DNA from: Pseudobdellovibrionaceae bacterium
GTDB lineage: Bacteria > Bdellovibrionota > Bdellovibrionia > Bdellovibrionales > JAMPXM01
Direction of reading: 5' to 3'
NCBI GenBank assembly: GCA_022843085.1
Contig: JALHOI010000185.1
Location: 1 to 6,543, forward strand
Length of the DNA: 6,543 nt
Both the position numbers and the translations under genes were made by a program. The notes under the pieces are model-generated. The model saw nothing but the letters and a program-made list of their open reading frames with translations. It did no database searches and was not told where the DNA came from. Below are positions 5,582-6,543 of the stretch, piece by piece (the stretch's first letter is position 1; the number at the start of each line of letters is the position of its first letter).

Positions 5582-6488
5582 AACTGGCCCACCTCACTGC
5601 GCTCGTGGGCCCGCGATTCAGCATTTCGTTGTGATAAACCGCATAGATAGCAAAGTGATCTCTAAGCCTCGCCGGGAGTTTGGTGGTGCACCACGTTCTT
5701 CGAAAAAGCCGATTCATGTTGGCTCTTGTCATGGCGCATGTGTGGTTTAGGGAAAAGAGCGGATCAAAGCGGATTTTTTTTAGTTCGCCTTGTCCGACAA
5801 CCGATCCACGAGCTCCTTTAAAAGCGATGTGCTCGGCTCTGGGAAAATGTTTTTTGAGGTCGCCGGGATAAAATGGATTTTGATCTGATTTGAACGTCGC
5901 ATTGTCTTGAATCAATGGCTTTAACGTTTCAAAAAGGCGTTTTCGTCCTAAAGCCCTCGTATCTTTTCTCGGGCCATATTTTTTCAACGCTATTTTAGTC
6001 AAATGCCCCTTCGCTTGAAACTGCGAAATCTCAAAGCCCAAAATTCGTCTCGTCTTTGATTCCACCGCAAGTGTGATCGAAAGCGGTTTACACTTTGTGT
6101 GCTCCGAGGTTTCTTGATCGTCAAACTCAACGATCTGACATTTTTCATGGAGTAAGTTCGATTCGCGAAGTTCGTTTCGACTGATTTCGCCTAGGTAAAT
6201 CAGCTTTCGGGCAACGGTCGTTCGACTTAGGTGGAGCAGTTTAGCGGAACGCCTGAGGGAGACTCCCGAGCAGAGAAGTTTTCTTAATCGGTCGTTGAAC
6301 TGCCGTTTTTTCTGACGATAGGCGGGGTGAACCGTGCTTCGCGAGAAGTTTTTTTGACAGCGCCTACAATGAAAACGCTGTACCGAACGAGAGTCGGATT
6401 TTCTGCGAAACGAGCCGCAGCGACGCACCAAAGTTCGGGCATCGGAACTCGTTAGCTTTGGCGAGCAGTAAGGACATGATGGATTCAT
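5559..6488 (-). CDS. Transposase, zinc-ribbon IS1/IS1595-like
   Basis: The 309-residue frame fills nearly the whole insertion sequence. Residues 5-8 (CPYC) and 41-44 (CRRC) form an N-terminal zinc ribbon, with an extra C24. A helix-turn-helix-like part follows at about 66-97 (LLCSGVSLRRSAKLLHLSRT). The catalytic core has D123/D124 in IVEFDDQE and D202 in KSDQNPFY, the expected first two metal ligands. Near the third position the sequence reads SLNHTCAMTRANMNRLFRRT, which aligns by eye with the IS1-type ERxN...RL.R.T block but shows N248 where IS1 has glutamate; DDN variants exist in IS1595 relatives. RDHFAIYAVYHN (276-287) matches the C-terminal helix of that group. The ATG at 6488 is preceded by AAAGG at close spacing. 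The last 15 or so codons read through the terminal repeat, and the final 6-7 plus the stop lie in the neighbouring gene, so this C-terminal tail is specific to this insertion. Family assignment below superfamily level is uncertain. Confidence 0.85.
   Translation of the reverse strand: MNPSCPYCSPKLTSSDARTLVRRCGSFRRKSDSRSVQRFHCRRCQKNFSRSTVHPAYRQKKRQFNDRLRKLLCSGVSLRRSAKLLHLSRTTVARKLIYLGEISRNELRESNLLHEKCQIVEFDDQETSEHTKCKPLSITLAVESKTRRILGFEISQFQAKGHLTKIALKKYGPRKDTRALGRKRLFETLKPLIQDNATFKSDQNPFYPGDLKKHFPRAEHIAFKGARGSVVGQGELKKIRFDPLFSLNHTCAMTRANMNRLFRRTWCTTKLPARLRDHFAIYAVYHNEMLNRGPTSAVRWASSRTSSLS
5579..5603 (+). repeat. Left terminal inverted repeat of the insertion sequence
   Basis: The repeat begins TAGAACTGGCCCACCTC and matches the reverse complement of 6519-6543 at 24 of 25 positions; the one difference is A versus G at position 18 of the repeat. 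Its first two bases also form the start of the TAG stop of the barrel gene. Confidence 0.93.
5586..5611. repeat. Hairpin overlapping the left insertion-sequence end
   Basis: GGCCCAC (5586-5592) pairs perfectly with GTGGGCC (5605-5611) around a 12-nt loop. Half of the stem is inside the terminal repeat. It may limit transcription entering the element or be a transposase recognition structure; no T-run follows, so a standard intrinsic terminator is not supported. Confidence 0.6.
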
Positions 6489-6509
6489 ATCCTTTCAGAT
6501 CAGGCAATC

Positions 6510-6536
6510 GGCCTACCAAGCGCAGCGAGGTGGGCC
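6510..6536. repeat. Hairpin overlapping the right insertion-sequence end
   Basis: GGCCTACC (6510-6517) pairs with GGTGGGCC (6529-6536) with one T-G wobble and an 11-nt loop. It is the counterpart of the hairpin at the left end and lies in the leader region upstream of the transposase ATG. Confidence 0.6.
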
Positions 6537-6543
6537 AGTTCTA
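6519..6543 (-). repeat. Right terminal inverted repeat of the insertion sequence
   Basis: The sequence ends GAGGTGGGCCAGTTCTA at the last base of the window and mirrors 5579-5603 at 24 of 25 positions. It lies about 30 bp upstream of the transposase start and so may also carry its promoter. Confidence 0.93.

Larger units (their letters stand above)
5579..6543. mobile_element. Complete insertion sequence with one transposase gene
   Basis: The element is bounded by near-identical inverted repeats and carries a single transposase on the minus strand. Including the outermost TA at both sides it is 965 bp. If TA is a duplicated target, the element proper is 5581-6541 (961 bp). The open transposase frame and 24/25 matching ends suggest that it is intact and fairly recent. 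The window ends at its right border, so the right flank and the true target duplication cannot be seen. Confidence 0.88.

Noticed and set aside
1..6543. CRISPR array, tRNA, rRNA or integrase attachment site
   Set aside because: No regularly spaced repeats, cloverleaf-like segments or ribosomal RNA sequence were recognised; the only tandem repeat is the two-copy coding repeat at 1723-1752.

Overview
The window looks like chromosomal DNA of a Gram-negative bacterium of intermediate GC content. Two genes encode probable outer-membrane beta-barrels, and several products carry Sec signal peptides. The gene mix (a DNA-repair-linked radical SAM protein, a beta-carbonic anhydrase, orphan secreted proteins and unrecognised barrels) would fit a predatory or environmental lineage such as Bdellovibrionota. 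That placement is a guess from gene content and style; no marker gene here proves it.

Layout. Positions 1-643 (minus) hold the N-terminal half of a radical SAM protein of the 'putative DNA modification/repair' type, cut by the left window edge. Just upstream of it on the same strand is a beta-carbonic anhydrase (731-1381). A 0.2-kb divergent intergenic region follows, with a TATAAT box facing the anhydrase. Next is a plus-strand pair, 43 bp apart: an unrecognised secreted protein whose motifs resemble ADP-ribosyltransferase folds (1620-2630), and an exported Fic-domain protein (2674-3927) with an intact HPFYDGNGR motif. Both start with GTG placed 5 nt after a strong purine-rich ribosome binding site, and both have Sec-type signal sequences. 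A strong intrinsic terminator for this pair lies inside the 3' end of the next gene, which converges on it.

Two divergent barrel-like outer-membrane genes follow (3924-4565 minus and 4595-5581 plus), with only 29 bp between their start codons. The right end (5579-6543) is one complete insertion sequence with 25-bp terminal inverted repeats matching at 24 positions. It carries a single zinc-ribbon, IS1/IS1595-like transposase gene on the minus strand. The element sits exactly on the stop codon of the second barrel gene. That gene's TAG is completed by the element, and the transposase frame runs out of the element to a stop inside the barrel gene.

The most interesting unit is the secreted ART-like/Fic pair. 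Fic enzymes normally use ATP (AMPylation) and ART folds use NAD+. Neither nucleotide is freely available outside the cytoplasm, so an exported pair suggests effectors acting inside another cell. That is an inference from motifs and signal peptides, not a demonstrated system.
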